DNA of 64,000 nt from positions 1 through 64,000 of the forward strand of contig NW_024068239.1 in NCBI RefSeq assembly GCF_009389715.1. The letters run 5' to 3'. A model generated the notes under the pieces. The model saw nothing but the letters and a program-made list of their open reading frames with translations, was not told the origin of the DNA and ran no database searches. Origin of the DNA: Phoenix dactylifera. Taxonomy: Eukaryota > Streptophyta > Magnoliopsida > Arecales > Arecaceae. The position numbers and the translations under genes are program-made. Shown piece by piece: positions 34,319-45,913 of the stretch (positions are counted from its first letter, which is position 1; the number at the start of each line of letters is the position of its first letter).

Positions 34319-37300
34319 CAGAATGAAATAGCATTTATCATGTGCTATGTAGCAGTAAATTTTCGATAGCTACAAGGTATATTGTTGTTAGAAAAAGCTT
34401 TTTGGTGGTGGCTTTTGATGACTGTGGAATCAACTTTTGACGTAGCAAACAGTTTTGATCACTGCTCAAAACCTTATCTGATGGCAGGTTCTTGTAGTGG
34501 TTGATCAGGGATAAATACAACGCAACTTACCAGCATCTACGCAGCAGTTTGCATGGATACAGTGAATGACTTTGTATTCATTCATGAAACAACATCAGAA
34601 CTTTGATGAATGAATTGATTCATTTGTCATATACATGTGTCGGCATCACTAATTACATCGCAATACATAGCCAAATAACTGATGTTAGTGAACACAGTAT
34701 AGTGATTTTTTTTAGTTGGTGTGATTCTTAGAAGTACCCTTGTGTTGTAGCACAACATGAGCATGCAGTACATGCGTGGGCTCAAATGAAGGGAGCAAGA
34801 GAAGAGAATAGGTCAAGAAACTTATGAGCTATATATATCTCTCAATTAAAGTTGGGTTAGGCTTCTAGTGTTTGTTTTTTAGCAATAGGTTTCTAGTGTT
34901 TGTAGGCTTTGATCTCGTAACATCATGGCTCTACTTTAGCAAGTAAAAAAGTCAAGAGTCTCCATCCATGAGTTCTTAAAACAATCCTTGTCAAATTATA
35001 AACACACCTCCTCCTGAAAACACATTTCACTCAGTTCATTCCCCCTCCCCCCAAACCGGTGTTATTGTAGAAATCTAAATCAAAATATAATTGGGCATAG
35101 CCCGTCTTTGACAATATTAGGGCTGGAAAAAGAGCAACCTGTTCATGAGTTAGCTCAAGTTCGACGCAATTTATCTTCAGTCGAAACTAGTGAAGCTAGA
35201 GCTAGGTTTAGCTAGCTCCTGTATGGCTCTAATTAACTTGAAATACTAATATATAAATATATTATATATAATATAATATATAATATATTATATATTATTA
35301 TTATCTAAATAAATAATTATTTTTGTAATTATTTATTATTATGTTAATATTAACCATGTGGAATAGAATGCATTTCAATTATAAGATTAAAATATAATGA
35401 AGATTATTATGGCAATCTATAGAAATGAAAGTCTCAAATGACTTTAATCTTTTATTATATCTCTTAAACATTCTATTGATGGACAACTAGAGCTTGGCTC
35501 GATTATAAAATGATAATTATAGTTGTAACCACGGGCTGTTGTTTAACTATAAAAAAAAGCCCCAATGCTTATAATTGAAACTATAATTAAAAATTATCGC
35601 AATTCCCACTACAAAATCTTGTAACCAAGAAAGACCTTGAAAGGAATCACCTCGCTCCTCTAACTATCAAACTTCTCCTTCTTCATTGCATCGTTCTAGG
35701 GCTAAAACTGGGTCTGGCTGGGCCACTGGGCTACACTACTACTCGAACCCAATCCGAATATTTCTTTTGGTCTTTGGGCCGAGCTTAGGTCCGAAAATTT
35801 TTAGATAATTCAAGCTTGAGCCTTGCCTCAACCTGATTGGTCTGGCTCAATTACCTATTTAGACCAAAAATAGATCTGGCTTAAACCCAATTAAAGTTTA
35901 ATATTTTATAATATTGCTTTACAAGAAAATTAGCTAGTTAAAATTTAGGTTCTCTCCTATAAAAGTAAATGATACATGATACATTATTCTTAGCTAAAAC
36001 TATTTTAATTTGTCCTTTACTTCCTCATTATTCTCTCTAAATAACAACTTTAAAAAAAATAATTAGGGCTAAATTTGGGCCTTATTCGAGCTCGAGCTCG
36101 AGCCAGGCCCGAGCCAGAATAGTGACATACTTGAGCCCAACCCAAAAGATATATAGGCTCGATATTTAAGCCCAAACCTAGTTTAAACTCTTTTGGACCG
36201 AGCCCGAAGCCCGACCCAAAGTCAGCCTAGCCTAATAGGCTTCGGGCCGACCCGAGCCTATTTTCAGCCCTATATCCTTATTACTAATCAATATTATCAT
36301 TCTTTCTAAATTAATATTATATTATTGTAAAATTATAATTGGTAGTATTATAATAATAACATTATTATAACATTTAATAATTTATTTCGTTATTATGATA
36401 ATGTTATAATAAAATAATATCATGTTATTTTATTTTTATAATTATAACATTATAATACAACAAAAATAATAATTGTTATAACAAATAATAATATTATGTA
36501 GTATAATAATATATTATAGAACTATAGCAGTACATTACGAAATTATAATATGTACTATAGTATTGTAATAATAATTATAATTACATATAATATATAATGT
36601 ATAATCATTATTAGTTATTATAATGTATATGCGAGATAATATGTCTAGTTATTACAATATCAAATTTATTTTATGTTTTTGTAACTATTATAGTAATTAT
36701 TCTTGTACTAATTCAATACCATATGATAATTTAATCGAAATATGGTTTTCTCAATAGTAACCTTACCACCAACTCAATTACTGGGTAACTATATCTCTTT
36801 CCACATTAAACAACCATAGATGTACTTATATTTGCAGATTTCAATTACAAATAACCAAATGAGGCCCCTTTTCACTACTGCAATTCCAATTACAAATAAT
36901 TAAATTGCAGCCTGTAATTGAATTGCATTCAATTGAATTACACAACCAAACGACGCCAAATGGAAAGTTCTATTTGTATCTAGGCCATTGGACCAGATGG
37001 GCTACTAAAAGTACTGTGAAGAGGCAGTTGGAATACTAAATGAACACGGCCCAAGATTTGGTATGTTGAAACTAGATACGTCTGAACCTAGTACGTGTCA
37101 AATGTTTGGTGCAACTCTGGTGAAAAGAGGTTCCAAAAAAGTGACTCAAAAGTTGTGTTGATTCTACCCAACCCACTCGTCTAGTCTCTTCTTTTGGACT
37201 TACTATTCTCAACCCAAAACAAGCTCATGACATCTACAATATTGAGGTAAAATTTCGACTACATGCTTGATGTAATGCTTCAATCAGTGATTTAATTTTT

Positions 37301-40120
37301 CTCAATATCATGCCATTATACATAGGTTAGAAGTCTAGAATATTTCATGTACAAAGACTTCATGCATCGATGTCAACTTCTGTTTTTATATGAACAAAAG
37401 CAAATAGAGATGGAGTGGTAGGTATCACATACTCGGAAAGTAGGGATTAAACAAGCATACCATGCATTCATAAGAAAGAAGTGTGATTAAGACCATAAAT
37501 TTTGATTTCTATAGACAGCATTGAACAAGAGAAAAAATCCATTTTCTTTTCTGACTTTTATTTCTTTTAAATAATAATAATAATAGTAATAGTAATAAGC
37601 AGCAAGCAATCAATTCCAAATTTCTCATCTATTTGTTGATCCAAGTATAAGAGATAAATAAGAAGTCAATCGCTAGCTGTTGCATGACTATTCTTCCCGT
37701 CATTATTAAAGGGCGAGTTGATGCGCCCCAAGTAGTCTCCTAAGTAGTTTTCAATATAAGGTTTTCAATATTATGACCTATGCTAGGTCCATAAGTTAGT
37801 CAAGCTTACGGTGTTTTCAATATAAGGTTTTCAATATTATGACCTATGCTAGGTCCATAAGGTTTTCAATAATATGTTTTATAATTCACCTCCGAATAAT
37901 GAGAAGGTAGCTCGATCCTTTTTAACTCTTCTCTTCCTAGTAAGCAGGGATCTAGAACAATAGATCGAATTACTATATAAAGAAGACTTGTACTATCCTA
38001 GATATCTGAAATGTCCATGTAGTTACTTGGCTCCTAGCAGTTATAAAATGTCACCCAAGCTGTTGTATTTGGTCAGAGAAGACCAAGAAAGAACTAATTC
38101 TAAAGCCCACAAGTGTTCATATCTTCTGTTTTACTTGATACTTTCAGACCAGTACAAGTCCTCTTGTACTACTTGAGATTAGCTCCCAAGAGAAAATTGT
38201 AGTTATTATTATAACTATCTGCAAAAAAGCGTCACTCTCACTTGCTCCAGTTTGCTTGGAACTTATCCACTATAGTTGCTTGGCCAATGAAGTCTACCTA
38301 ATGGCAAGTAGGCGAACTTGTATTTGTAAATCTACTTATTCTAATAACTAAAAGTAAAGACAAACCATAGTTATTGTTATCTAAGACACAGTCCACAAGC
38401 CATGTCATGCTGGCCATGTATGTCATATGGCTCATCTTAAATGAATGGCTTGAGGAGCCACAGGAGGACTCTATTAGCCCAATGGACATTCATTAAAATA
38501 GCAGACACTGCATCAATTTAACAACTATTATAACAGTTCTCATAGTTCATTTTGAGAAGAATAATATTTTAGATTAAATCTTAAGAAAGCAATGTTTCAT
38601 TCTATGAATGACATAATAACTTGGTGGTGTTAATATTTTATTGTTGTTTTTTGTTATTTTCGGTTTCAGAGTTTACTAACATAGACATTAGGACGGAAAT
38701 TATTTTTTAATGTTAACAATATCTAGTCAAATATCAACTTGGTAAGTGAGGACCATTTCTTCCCAAGGGGGGTTGTTAATTATTAGGTAAACTACTGTTA
38801 CTAAGAAATTGTGCTAGTTCGCTCTCACGACGCAGCAGATGGGGACATGGGTGCACCATATAGGATTCAGCAGCTCTGTAAATTAAGCTAGTAATTGGTG
38901 TGAATTTAAAGTAGGGATGCAAATGGACCAGCCTGTGGATCAAGTTTTATATTTCTGACTGTTTTAATGCCTGATGTGGATGGTGTTGGAGGAAATATAC
39001 AACAATATTTTAGAGGCAAAGAGACTAGACTTTTTGGCCAATAAGAACACAATATCAAATTTTTAGAAATTTAAATAACAATTTTTTTTTTTTGGTGAAT
39101 TGAAAAGTTTCTACTCCTTTAAATTTTTTCCTTTCCCTCAACTGTATTCCAAACAAATGAATGGTTCTACGTCTACTGACTCGGAAAACACTCACAGACT
39201 ATCTTCAAAGACATCTCTATGTAAAAGATTTTTCCCAAAGGTCACCGTAGATGTGATAACCCAGAACCAAAATGGCTTGCTGGAATATATATTTTTAGGG
39301 TTTCTTAGTCCTATATACATACCCAAATCTTTTCGGCGAATAACCAATGTGGAACTAAACACACGCCCGCATGGGTCCTCACATACTTTTTTCATTCAAG
39401 TCCTGACATGCTCGTCAAACTAAGAGTTCAAATCCATTTAAATCTAATCACAAGCACTACGATAGGCTCGTGGTCAACCTCCATAAATTCGTGTTGCAGT
39501 GTCCCCTAGTTCACATAGGCTATAGGTCGAATTTGATATTATTTGTAACAATATAGGACCTCATTCAAAATGGCTAGCCGGAAGGTATTTATTTTTGGAT
39601 TCCTTAGCTCCCCAAGATCCCCTTGACGAATAACCGATGTGGGACTAAACATTCTTTTAGATCATTTAACCCTTTGGAGTTGATCAACCTCAGCCCAGAT
39701 CCCCACCACCATATCAAAGATCCCCTCTAGTATATGCCTAAACATCCAATAACCAAAGGCTAAAAGATAAAATTACAGAAAGAAACAAGATAACCATACC
39801 TGGCGATTGAGAGTGGTGGGATCATGGCGGCCCCAAAAGGCTGCAAGAAGCTCGGGATACGGACAGGCAACAGGATCGAAGTGGATCCTCACCACCTCTG
39901 CATGGTTTGTGCCTCCCATGCGCACGTCCTCGTAGCTGGGATCCGGGAGCTTCCCCTGGGAGTATCCCACCTCCGTCTTCGCCACCCCCTCCACCCTCTG
40001 GAACGCCAGCTCCACCCCCCAGAAGCACCCCGCCGCGAACTGCGCCAGCTCGAGGCCGGGCTTTTCCGGCGTGTCGAGATCCGGAGCCTCCGCCGGGTTG
40101 CTTGCACTGTTCTCCGCCAT
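33247..40120 (-). CDS. MSRA: Peptide methionine sulfoxide reductase A, two exons
   Basis: Exon 1 is 40120-39800 (107 codons, ending TLNRQ before a GTATGG donor). Exon 2 is 33501-33247 (84 codons plus stop, starting [15 protein letters not shown] after an AAAG acceptor). Joined in phase 0 they give 191 residues, the size of plant cytosolic MsrA. MsrA reduces the S form of methionine sulfoxide in proteins using thioredoxin. The catalytic Cys32 sits in [21 protein letters not shown] and [14 protein letters not shown] are family blocks. The tail CNDPIRCYG provides resolving cysteines Cys183 and Cys189. No transit peptide is evident, so a cytosolic enzyme is likely (inference). The intron, 39799-33502, is about 6.3 kb, very long for this family, and holds AT microsatellites, a hAT-like repeat and a TRIM. 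The reading frame is intact. Confidence 0.94.
33553..33596. repeat. (AT)n microsatellite in the MsrA intron
   Basis: About 22 AT units, some 50 bases from the exon 2 acceptor. Confidence 0.95.
34249..34316. repeat. (AT)n microsatellite in the MsrA intron
   Basis: About 34 uninterrupted AT units, the longest such run in the window. Confidence 0.95.
35697..36272. mobile_element. hAT-like non-autonomous element(s) in the MsrA intron
   Basis: TAGGGCTAAAACTGGG at 35697 and ATTTTCAGCCCTA near 36260-36272 form imperfect terminal repeats of the TAGGGCTGAAAA type common in plant hAT MITEs. A second start, TAGGGCTAAATTTGGGCC, lies at 36064. The interior repeats GAGCTCGAGC and CCCGAGCC motifs. An 8-bp flank comparison (CATCGTTC versus TATCCTTA) matches at only 5 positions, so the target duplication is uncertain. 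Confidence 0.45.
36273..37747. other. MsrA intron, AT-rich
   Basis: Very AT-rich (long ATTATAAT-type stretches to about 36700). No coding signal. Confidence 0.6.
37748..37866 (+). repeat. Direct repeat of about 48 bases in the MsrA intron
   Basis: TTTTCAATATAAGGTTTTCA followed by ATATTATGACCTATGCTAGG and TCCATAAG occurs at 37748 and again, unchanged as far as I can see, at about 37813. A short spacer separates the copies. Confidence 0.85.
37867..39251. other. MsrA intron, no recognised content
   Basis: Short open frames only; no mobile-element signature noted. Confidence 0.5.
39252..39655 (-). mobile_element. TRIM family A copy 3, decayed, inside the MsrA intron
   Basis: Left LTR 39252-39383 (TGTGATAACCC to GGGTCCTCACA) and right LTR from about 39545 (TGTAACAATATAGG) to about 39655 are complements of the family A LTRs. 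The core CGAATAACC(A/G)ATGTGG is in both. A degenerate primer site (complement of TTTGATATTATTTG, about 39532-39545) sits between them. The outer end of the right LTR is missing. Divergence exceeds that of the copy at 23597. Confidence 0.8.
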
Positions 40121-40189
40121 TCCGCTCTTCTTCTGTTCTGGTCTACCAAGAATTGTTCTTAATCAGCTCTGGTGGTTAATATTTTAAAG

Positions 40190-40440
40190 GTGGAGGAGAT
40201 GCAAGTTGTTATTGCTTTATTAATATATTTCAATGTTGAGCTGAATTTGGTGCTGAAATGCGGGCAGGTTCAAATTTTATAGGTGGAGCAGCTGCAAGCT
40301 ATTATTACGTATTGAATTGTTTGGCTGAATTTGGTGCTGAAATCCAGGCGGGTTCACATTTTATAGGCGGAGCACCAAATTGTTATTACTTTACCATAAG
40401 TCAATGTTGAATTGTTGTGGTGCTGAAGTCTGGGCATAAA
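40190..40440. repeat. Three imperfect tandem units upstream of MsrA
   Basis: Units of about 80-100 bases share ATTTTATAGG(T/C)GGAGCA(G/C), TTGTTATTA(C/T), CAATGTTGA(G/A) and GAATTTGGTGCTGAAAT. They begin near 40190, 40277 and 40360. They lie 70-320 bases upstream of the MsrA ATG, in its presumed promoter. Confidence 0.65.
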
Positions 40441-41102
40441 AATATGGTGAGATTGACAAGAAGATTCCCTAGGGTTGGGTTTGATCATTTGTTTATAACT
40501 TTGGAAATTTGCCAAAAAGAAAAATAGGGTCCTTCTCTCCTCATGAAGATGTGTTGGCCTCTAGATGGATTCGTTATCCAGTCCACATCTCCAATGGAGA
40601 GAACTAATCAAGTAGGATACCTGGCATATCTTAATTAGGTTAGTTAATTTGCTTTGGCCATCATTGGATGTGCAATGGTCGCTTTGAGATCTGTGCAAAT
40701 AGAGGAATGGAGTTCGGAGAACTTTGAGATTTGTGCGATCCAATGGTCGATGTTGCGAAAGAAGAACAATCGTTCTTTCATGCAAGGATCGTACAATAGA
40801 TGCTTAGAGATATGTGCAAGCGGATGAATGAAGGAGTTCGGAGTGCTTCGAGATTTCTAGGGGTGTAATCGATGTCATGAAAGAATATTGATCATTCTTT
40901 GTATGAAAGATACAACCAGAACCAATTCAAGAGATATGAAATGATTGCAAAAGAAGCAGTGAATGAAAACTTAATGGTTGAACAGAAGGAAAAACTAGAA
41001 GCTAATTTTCTAGAAGCTACAAAAACCGATTGAAATCAGAAAATCGGAACCTGAAGGATAATGTCAGCAATAAAGGAATAAAAGTTCTTGACAACATTAT
41101 TA
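40441..41102. other. Intergenic sequence with a loose direct repeat
   Basis: TGTGCAAATAGAGGAATGGA at about 40694 and TGTGCAAGCGGATGAATGAA at about 40813 open two units of about 120 bases that both continue with GGAGTTCGGAG and a GAAAGAA block. No gene. Confidence 0.5.
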
Positions 41103-41428
41103 TGATAAATCAACTATGGCAAAAAATACAAAATAATAAAGGAAGTCTTCTCTCAACAAGGTCAGTTTGTTGAGAGGGAAGGAAACCAAAAATGAGAAGA
41201 GAATACATGATTAAAAAAAACTTCTCTCTTAAATTCATTACGAGAACCAGACTTTAAATAGACAAAGTTAAGCCTAAAACATAGGACCACTTAGCAACAA
41301 CCTAACAAATTTGACTAATTCAAATGACCATATTCTTACTCCAACTCTAACAAACCAAGAACAGAAAACAAGTAGTGGGCATGACATGTTGGTCTTACAT
41401 TGACTTGGTCTCTTGCATTATTTCAACA
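41103..41428 (-). repeat. 3' LTR of the copia element
   Basis: The reverse strand starts TGTTGAAATAATGC and contains a TATA-like CTATTTAAAG (about 41252-41261). The polypurine tract lies at 41429-41440. Confidence 0.8.
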
Positions 41429-41449
41429 CTCCCCCTTAATGCAGAGACT

Positions 41450-42975
41450 TTCACAACTCCTAACTTATCTCTGAAATATAAAAAACTTTCTACGGGCAAT
41501 GCCTTGGTGAAGATGTCGGCTACTTGGTCCTTGGTGTTGCAATATTCCAGCCCAATGCTTTCATTTGCCACAAGTTCACAGATGAAGTGGTGATGGAGTT
41601 CAATGTGTTTAGTGCGTTAGTGATGCACTAGATTCTTTGTCATGGCTATTGTTGACTGATTGTCGCAGTAGATGACTGTTGGCCCCTCTTGAACTTGCTT
41701 CATGTCCTCTAGAATTATTGTTAGCCAAACACCATGACAAGCTGTAGCAGTAACAGCGACATACTCGGCTTCCGAAGATGATAGCGCTGTCGACTATTGT
41801 TTCTTTGAACTCCATGAAATTACTCCCGAACCAAGATTGAAGATGTAGCCTGAAGTACTTCTTCGATCATCAATGAAGGCTGCCCAATCTCTATCAGAGA
41901 AACCATGTAAATTGAATTTGTCAGTGTTAGTGTATGAAATACCATAGTTATCAGTTCTTCTAAGGTATCTCAACACCCTCTTTGCTGCAACGAGATGAGC
42001 CTTGCTTGGATTTTGCATAAATCTTGATAACAAACTTGTTGCATATATGATATCGGATCGAGTGTTTGTAAGATATAATAAACTCCCAATAAGACTCTTA
42101 TAGATATGAGCATCAATCTTTTCCTCACCATCATTTTGACTGAATTTTTCACTAGTGTTCATCGAAGTCTTCATTGGCTTGCAGTTTCCCATTGCAAATT
42201 TTTCTAGAAACTTTTTCATACTTCTCTTGAGAGACAAAGATACTACCATCAAATTATTTCACTTCCAACCAAAACAAGTAACTCATCATTCCTAAAGCAG
42301 TCATCTCAAACTTCTTTATCATATTGTTTTTAAATTTAGCAATCAATTCATTATTGCTACCAGTGTATATCAAGTCATCTACATATAAAAAGACTATTAG
42401 CACATCTCCATTACCTCTTGATTTAATATACAAAGTTGGCTCACTCATGCTTCTTTGAAAGCCATTCTCTTGAAAGTATTTGTCGATCCTTTCTTACCAT
42501 GTTTTAGGAGCTTGCTTAAGGCCATAAAGTGCTTTCCGAAGATAATACACCTTGTGTTCTTCATTGTCAACTTCATATCCCTACGGTTGCTGTACATACA
42601 CTTCCTCACACAACAAACCATTTAAAAAGGCTGATTTCACATCAAGTTGAAAAGCATTCAAATGATAATAAGCAGCTATAGCTAATAGAGTTCTAATTGT
42701 ATCACATCTAACTATCGGAGCATAGGTTTCATCAAAGTCGATACCTTCCCATTGCATATAGCCTTTTGCAACAATTCTTGCTTTCAATTTCTGAACTGAA
42801 CCATCCGCCCTGTACTTTGGCTTGTATATCCACTTCAAACCAATAGCCTCTTGATTAGGTGGTAGATTCACCAACTCCCAGTTGCTATTTCTTCTCAAGG
42901 CTGAGATTTCATCATCCATGGCGGCACACCATTCCTTGTGTTTCACAGCTTCTACAAAACAAGTTGGCACCTCTC
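41450..42975 (-). pseudogene. Copia reverse transcriptase and RNase H
   Basis: Reverse-strand blocks in order: KEWCAAMDDEISALRRNSNW, GLKWIYKPKY, KARIVAKGYMQWEGIDFDET, FQLDVKSAFLNGLL (first catalytic Asp), YGLKQAP, then FLYVDDLIYTG (YVDD active site, near 42385), followed by SLIGSLLYLTNTRSDI and SGYIFNLGSGVISWSSKKQ. After a stop the frame continues with SEAEYVAV, YCDNQSTIAM and KDQVADIFTKALP, the RNase H. Several stops and frame changes (for example near 42580, 42470, 42250 and 41795) disable it. Conserved residues remain readable, so decay is moderate. Confidence 0.88.
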
Positions 42976-43268
42976 ATATATTTCCTGCAAGGATCTCATC
43001 TTCGTAGGTGGAGAACTCATTAAAAGAGAAGGGGAACTCATAGAAAAAGCTGTTGGTGAAGTAGGATTTGAGTCCACAAGTTCTCCACTATTATTGTCAT
43101 GAGTCATTGATGCCTCTTCTATTTGAACTTCACAAGTATTCTGCAAGTCGATCCATTTCCATGCATTCTGCTCATCAAATACCACATCCCGACTAACAAC
43201 AAGCCTTTTGGTTAGAGGATCATAAAATCTATAAGCTTTGCTTTCAATACTATAGCCAATAAAAATGT

Positions 43269-43758
43269 TGTTGGCCTTATGGGGGGTCAGCACCACCCAT
43301 TGCCTTGGGAGAACGTAACTGACTGTGGACTAACCGCCCGACCCGTGGCACCCACGTGGTGCAGCCCCTCTTGCCCACCTGTCGCTTAGTATGGGGCTTT
43401 GCGCTGCCTTTGTTTAAGAAAATAAAATTGCATTTTCACTATCAGCAATTGCTTTTGGTGTAATGGTAGCGCTTGATCCTGATAATTGGTATCAGAGCGA
43501 GGTTGCGGGTTCGAGTCTTCCAGGCTGGAGCTAGGGGGTGATTGTCGGCCTTATGGGGGGTCAGCACCATCCTTTGACTCGGGAGAATGTAACTGGCCGT
43601 AGACTAACCGCCCGACCCGTAGCACCCACGTGGTGCAACCTCTCCAGCCCACTTGTCGCTTAGTACAAGGCTTTGCGCTGTCTTTATTTAAGAAAATAAA
43701 GTTGCACCTTCACTATCAGCAATTGCTTTTGGTATAATGGTAGCGCTTGGTCCTGACA
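43269..43758 (+). mobile_element. Complete TRIM, family B, nested in the copia integrase
   Basis: LTRs 43269-43484 and 43543-43758 are both 216 bp. They start TGTTGGCC/TGTCGGCC, end CCTGATA/CCTGACA, and are about 90% identical. The primer site TGGTATCAGAGC is at 43487-43498; only 58 bases separate the LTRs. The flanks AATGT (43264-43268) and AATGC (43759-43763) are a target duplication with one change. Removing the element joins copia codons MKC with IFIGYS, so it inserted after the copia element. Confidence 0.92.
43451..43531 (+). promoter_or_regulatory. tRNA-like A box and B box spanning the TRIM LTR/primer-site junction
   Basis: TGGTGTAATGGTAGCG (43457-43472) resembles a Pol III A box with its D-arm, and GGTTCGAGTC (43508-43517) a B box, spaced about 50 bases apart as in tRNA genes. 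The primer site lies between them. The ends GCTTTTG and CTGGAGC can pair at 6 of 7 positions with G-U pairs, but the T-stem does not pair well, so it is not a normal tRNA. Confidence 0.45.
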
Positions 43759-44530
43759 AATGCATTTCATACTGTTATCATCTAGCTTTTGCCTTTTCTG
43801 AGATGGAACATAGACATAAGCGAGGCACCCAAAGACTTTAAAGTGATTTACCTTAGGCTTCCATCTATTCCACACTTCAAACGGTGTCTTACCATGGAGT
43901 AAAGAGGTAGGACTTCGGTTAAGGATATATGTTGCAGTATGAACAGATTCAGCCCAAAAATTATTAGAAAATCCTTCATCCTTGAGCATGCTCTTAGCCA
44001 TCTCAACTAAACTTCTATTCTTTCGCTCGGCCACTCCATTTTGCTGTGGTGACTAGCTTGCTGTCAATTGCTTGTGAATGCCACGATCCTCACAAAAAGA
44101 AAATAAATTCTTTTAAGAGAAACTCTTCTCCTCTATCAGTTTGCAGTATCTTGAGTGCATATCCACTTTTCTTTTCGATATAACTTTTGAATTTCTTAAA
44201 TATGTCAAAACATTCAAATTTTTCTGTAACAAAATAGACCCATAGAAATCTGCTGAAATCATCAACAAAAACAACAAAATATCGATTATTGCCCAAGGAT
44301 GGACAATAATCAGCATGCACCAACTCAAGAGGCTTTGAAACTCACCAAGCCTTTCCTTTTGGAAAAGCATCTCATCGATGTTTCCCAAGCACACAACTTT
44401 CACAAATCTGATCATCTTTTATAATTCGAGGCAACCCTATTACCATATTCAGTTTTGATAAAAGCTCCAAATTTTTAAAACCTAAATGCCCATATCTATG
44501 ATGCCACAACAAGGAGTCATTTGACAATGT

Positions 44531-45222
44531 AACAGTCAAGGCATGTTTCAAACTCTAATTAATTCTTAGAGGAAACATTTTATTTTCAGTCATGGGAACT
44601 TCAACAATGAGCCTACTATTAGTCTTATCTTGATAAACCTTGCATTTCAAATCTTCGAAAATAAGAGAATAACCTTCTATCAAGAATTGTCCCACACTTA
44701 ATAGATTTAATACCAATCAGGAACATACAAGACATTTTTTACCAGCTTCCTGCCACAAGAATCAAGTTTCACAGTACCTTTTCCTCGAGCTTCTCGAATA
44801 GTGCCATCACCCATCTTCACATTTATTGTAACAGATCTGTCCAAGCAAGAAAAGATTTCCACACAACCTGTCATATGATTGTTGCATCCATTGTCCATGT
44901 ACCAAACATTATTAACACATTCTTTTGCAATAAAACATGCAAGAATAAACTTTCATTTGATTCCTTTTGCTCTTCTTCTACAAAGTTTGCTTGTTTTTCC
45001 TTCAATCTGCAAACACGCTCAATGTGACCATCCTTTTCACAATAATGACGCTGAGGAGGATGCCGATACTTCTCATTACTTTTCTTAAGCCGACAGAACC
45101 TTTCAATATGACCATACTTCTTACAGTAATTGCACTGAAAAAGTTTAGAGTTCTCACCTTGACCATTACCTTCGTTACAAGCTTGATGGGTTTTTCCACT
45201 ATATCCTCCACCTCTACATCAA
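44531..45222 (-). pseudogene. Copia gag C-terminus with two zinc knuckles, and protease
   Basis: Reverse-strand translation gives a Gly-rich lead, then CNYCKKYGHIERFC (about 45140-45099) and a second knuckle with a HYCEKDGHIERVC-like sequence. The protease box reads MDNGCNNHMTG near 44898, where families normally have Asp-Ser-Gly; here Ser is Asn. VKMGDGTIREARGKGTV and VKNVLYVP follow. A frameshift separates gag from protease. Confidence 0.8.
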
Positions 45223-45913
45223 TGGCACTATCAATTCATCCTTCCCCATCTTCAAAGGTGAAGGATATGATTTCTGGAGCAAAAAGATGAAGACTCTTTT
45301 CATCTCAATGGATCCGTGGGAGTTGGTGGAAAAAGGCTATGGAGATGAAGGAGCATCTAGGGAAAACATCAAGGAGATCAAAATAAAAGATGCCATAGCT
45401 CTTTTTTTCATCCAGCAGGCCATTGACGACACGGTATTTCCTCGAATCTCTGCAGCTACAAAGTCAAAAGAAGCTTGGGATCTCCTACAATCTGAATACC
45501 TAGGCAATGCAAAGGTATTAACTGTTAAACTTCAATCTCTTTGTCGAAAATTTGAAACCTTGAACATGAAGGATGGTGATTCTATGGATAAGTATTTTTC
45601 TAGCGTACTAGAAATTATTAATCAGATGAGAAATTATAGTTAAACCATACCTGAACAAAGAGTTGTTGAGAAAGTTTTACGTAGTTTGTCTGCTAAGTAT
45701 GATCATGTTGCAGCTGCCATCGAAGAATCGAAGGACTTAACTAGTTTTCAATTAGTGAATTGCTTGGCTCTCTACAATCTCATGAGGATGGATTGAAAAG
45801 ATCAAGTGAAGGTTCAATTGAGAAGGCCTTCCAATCTAAGGTGAATGTTTCAAAGGAAGGTAACAATAAAAATTTCTCTGCAAGAGGTCGAGGAGGGAGT
45901 TCCTTACAAGGAT
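45214..45913 (+). pseudogene. Copia gag N-terminal segment in inverted orientation
   Basis: The plus strand reads FPIFKGEGYDFW and MKTLFISMDPWELVEKGYGD, then IKDAIALFFIQQAIDDTVFP, KEAWDLLQSEYLGNAKVLTV, KFETLNMKDGDSMDKYFSSV and EKVLRSLSAKYDHVAAAIEE, ending at ARGRGGSSLQG. This is the gag part that should precede the zinc knuckles at 44900-45222, yet it lies on the opposite strand. Its C-terminal side abuts the LTR at 45911, and its start abuts the gag remainder. A stop near 45643 and frame changes follow. Confidence 0.85.

Larger units (their letters stand above)
42976..44530 (-). pseudogene. Copia integrase, split by a TRIM insertion
   Basis: The pre-integrase zinc region (LWHHRYGHLGFKNLE near 44515-44470, then CESCVLGK) leads to the core: VHADY (first Asp), VVFVDDFSRFLWVYF, LQTDRGEEF (second Asp) and AERKNRSL with the catalytic Glu (about 44034). 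PTSLLHGKTPFEVWN and VFGCLAYVYVP follow. The segment is interrupted at 43758-43269 by the TRIM and resumes with NIFIGYSIESKAYRFYDP and VVSRDVVFDE. An internal stop near 44041 and frame changes are present. Confidence 0.88.

Noticed and set aside
39252..39423. Small open frames across the left TRIM LTR in the MsrA intron
   Set aside because: They overlap the LTR on both strands and have no conserved domain.
43451..43531. Genuine tRNA gene
   Set aside because: The T-stem and anticodon stem do not pair properly, and the sequence coincides with the TRIM LTR/primer-site junction.
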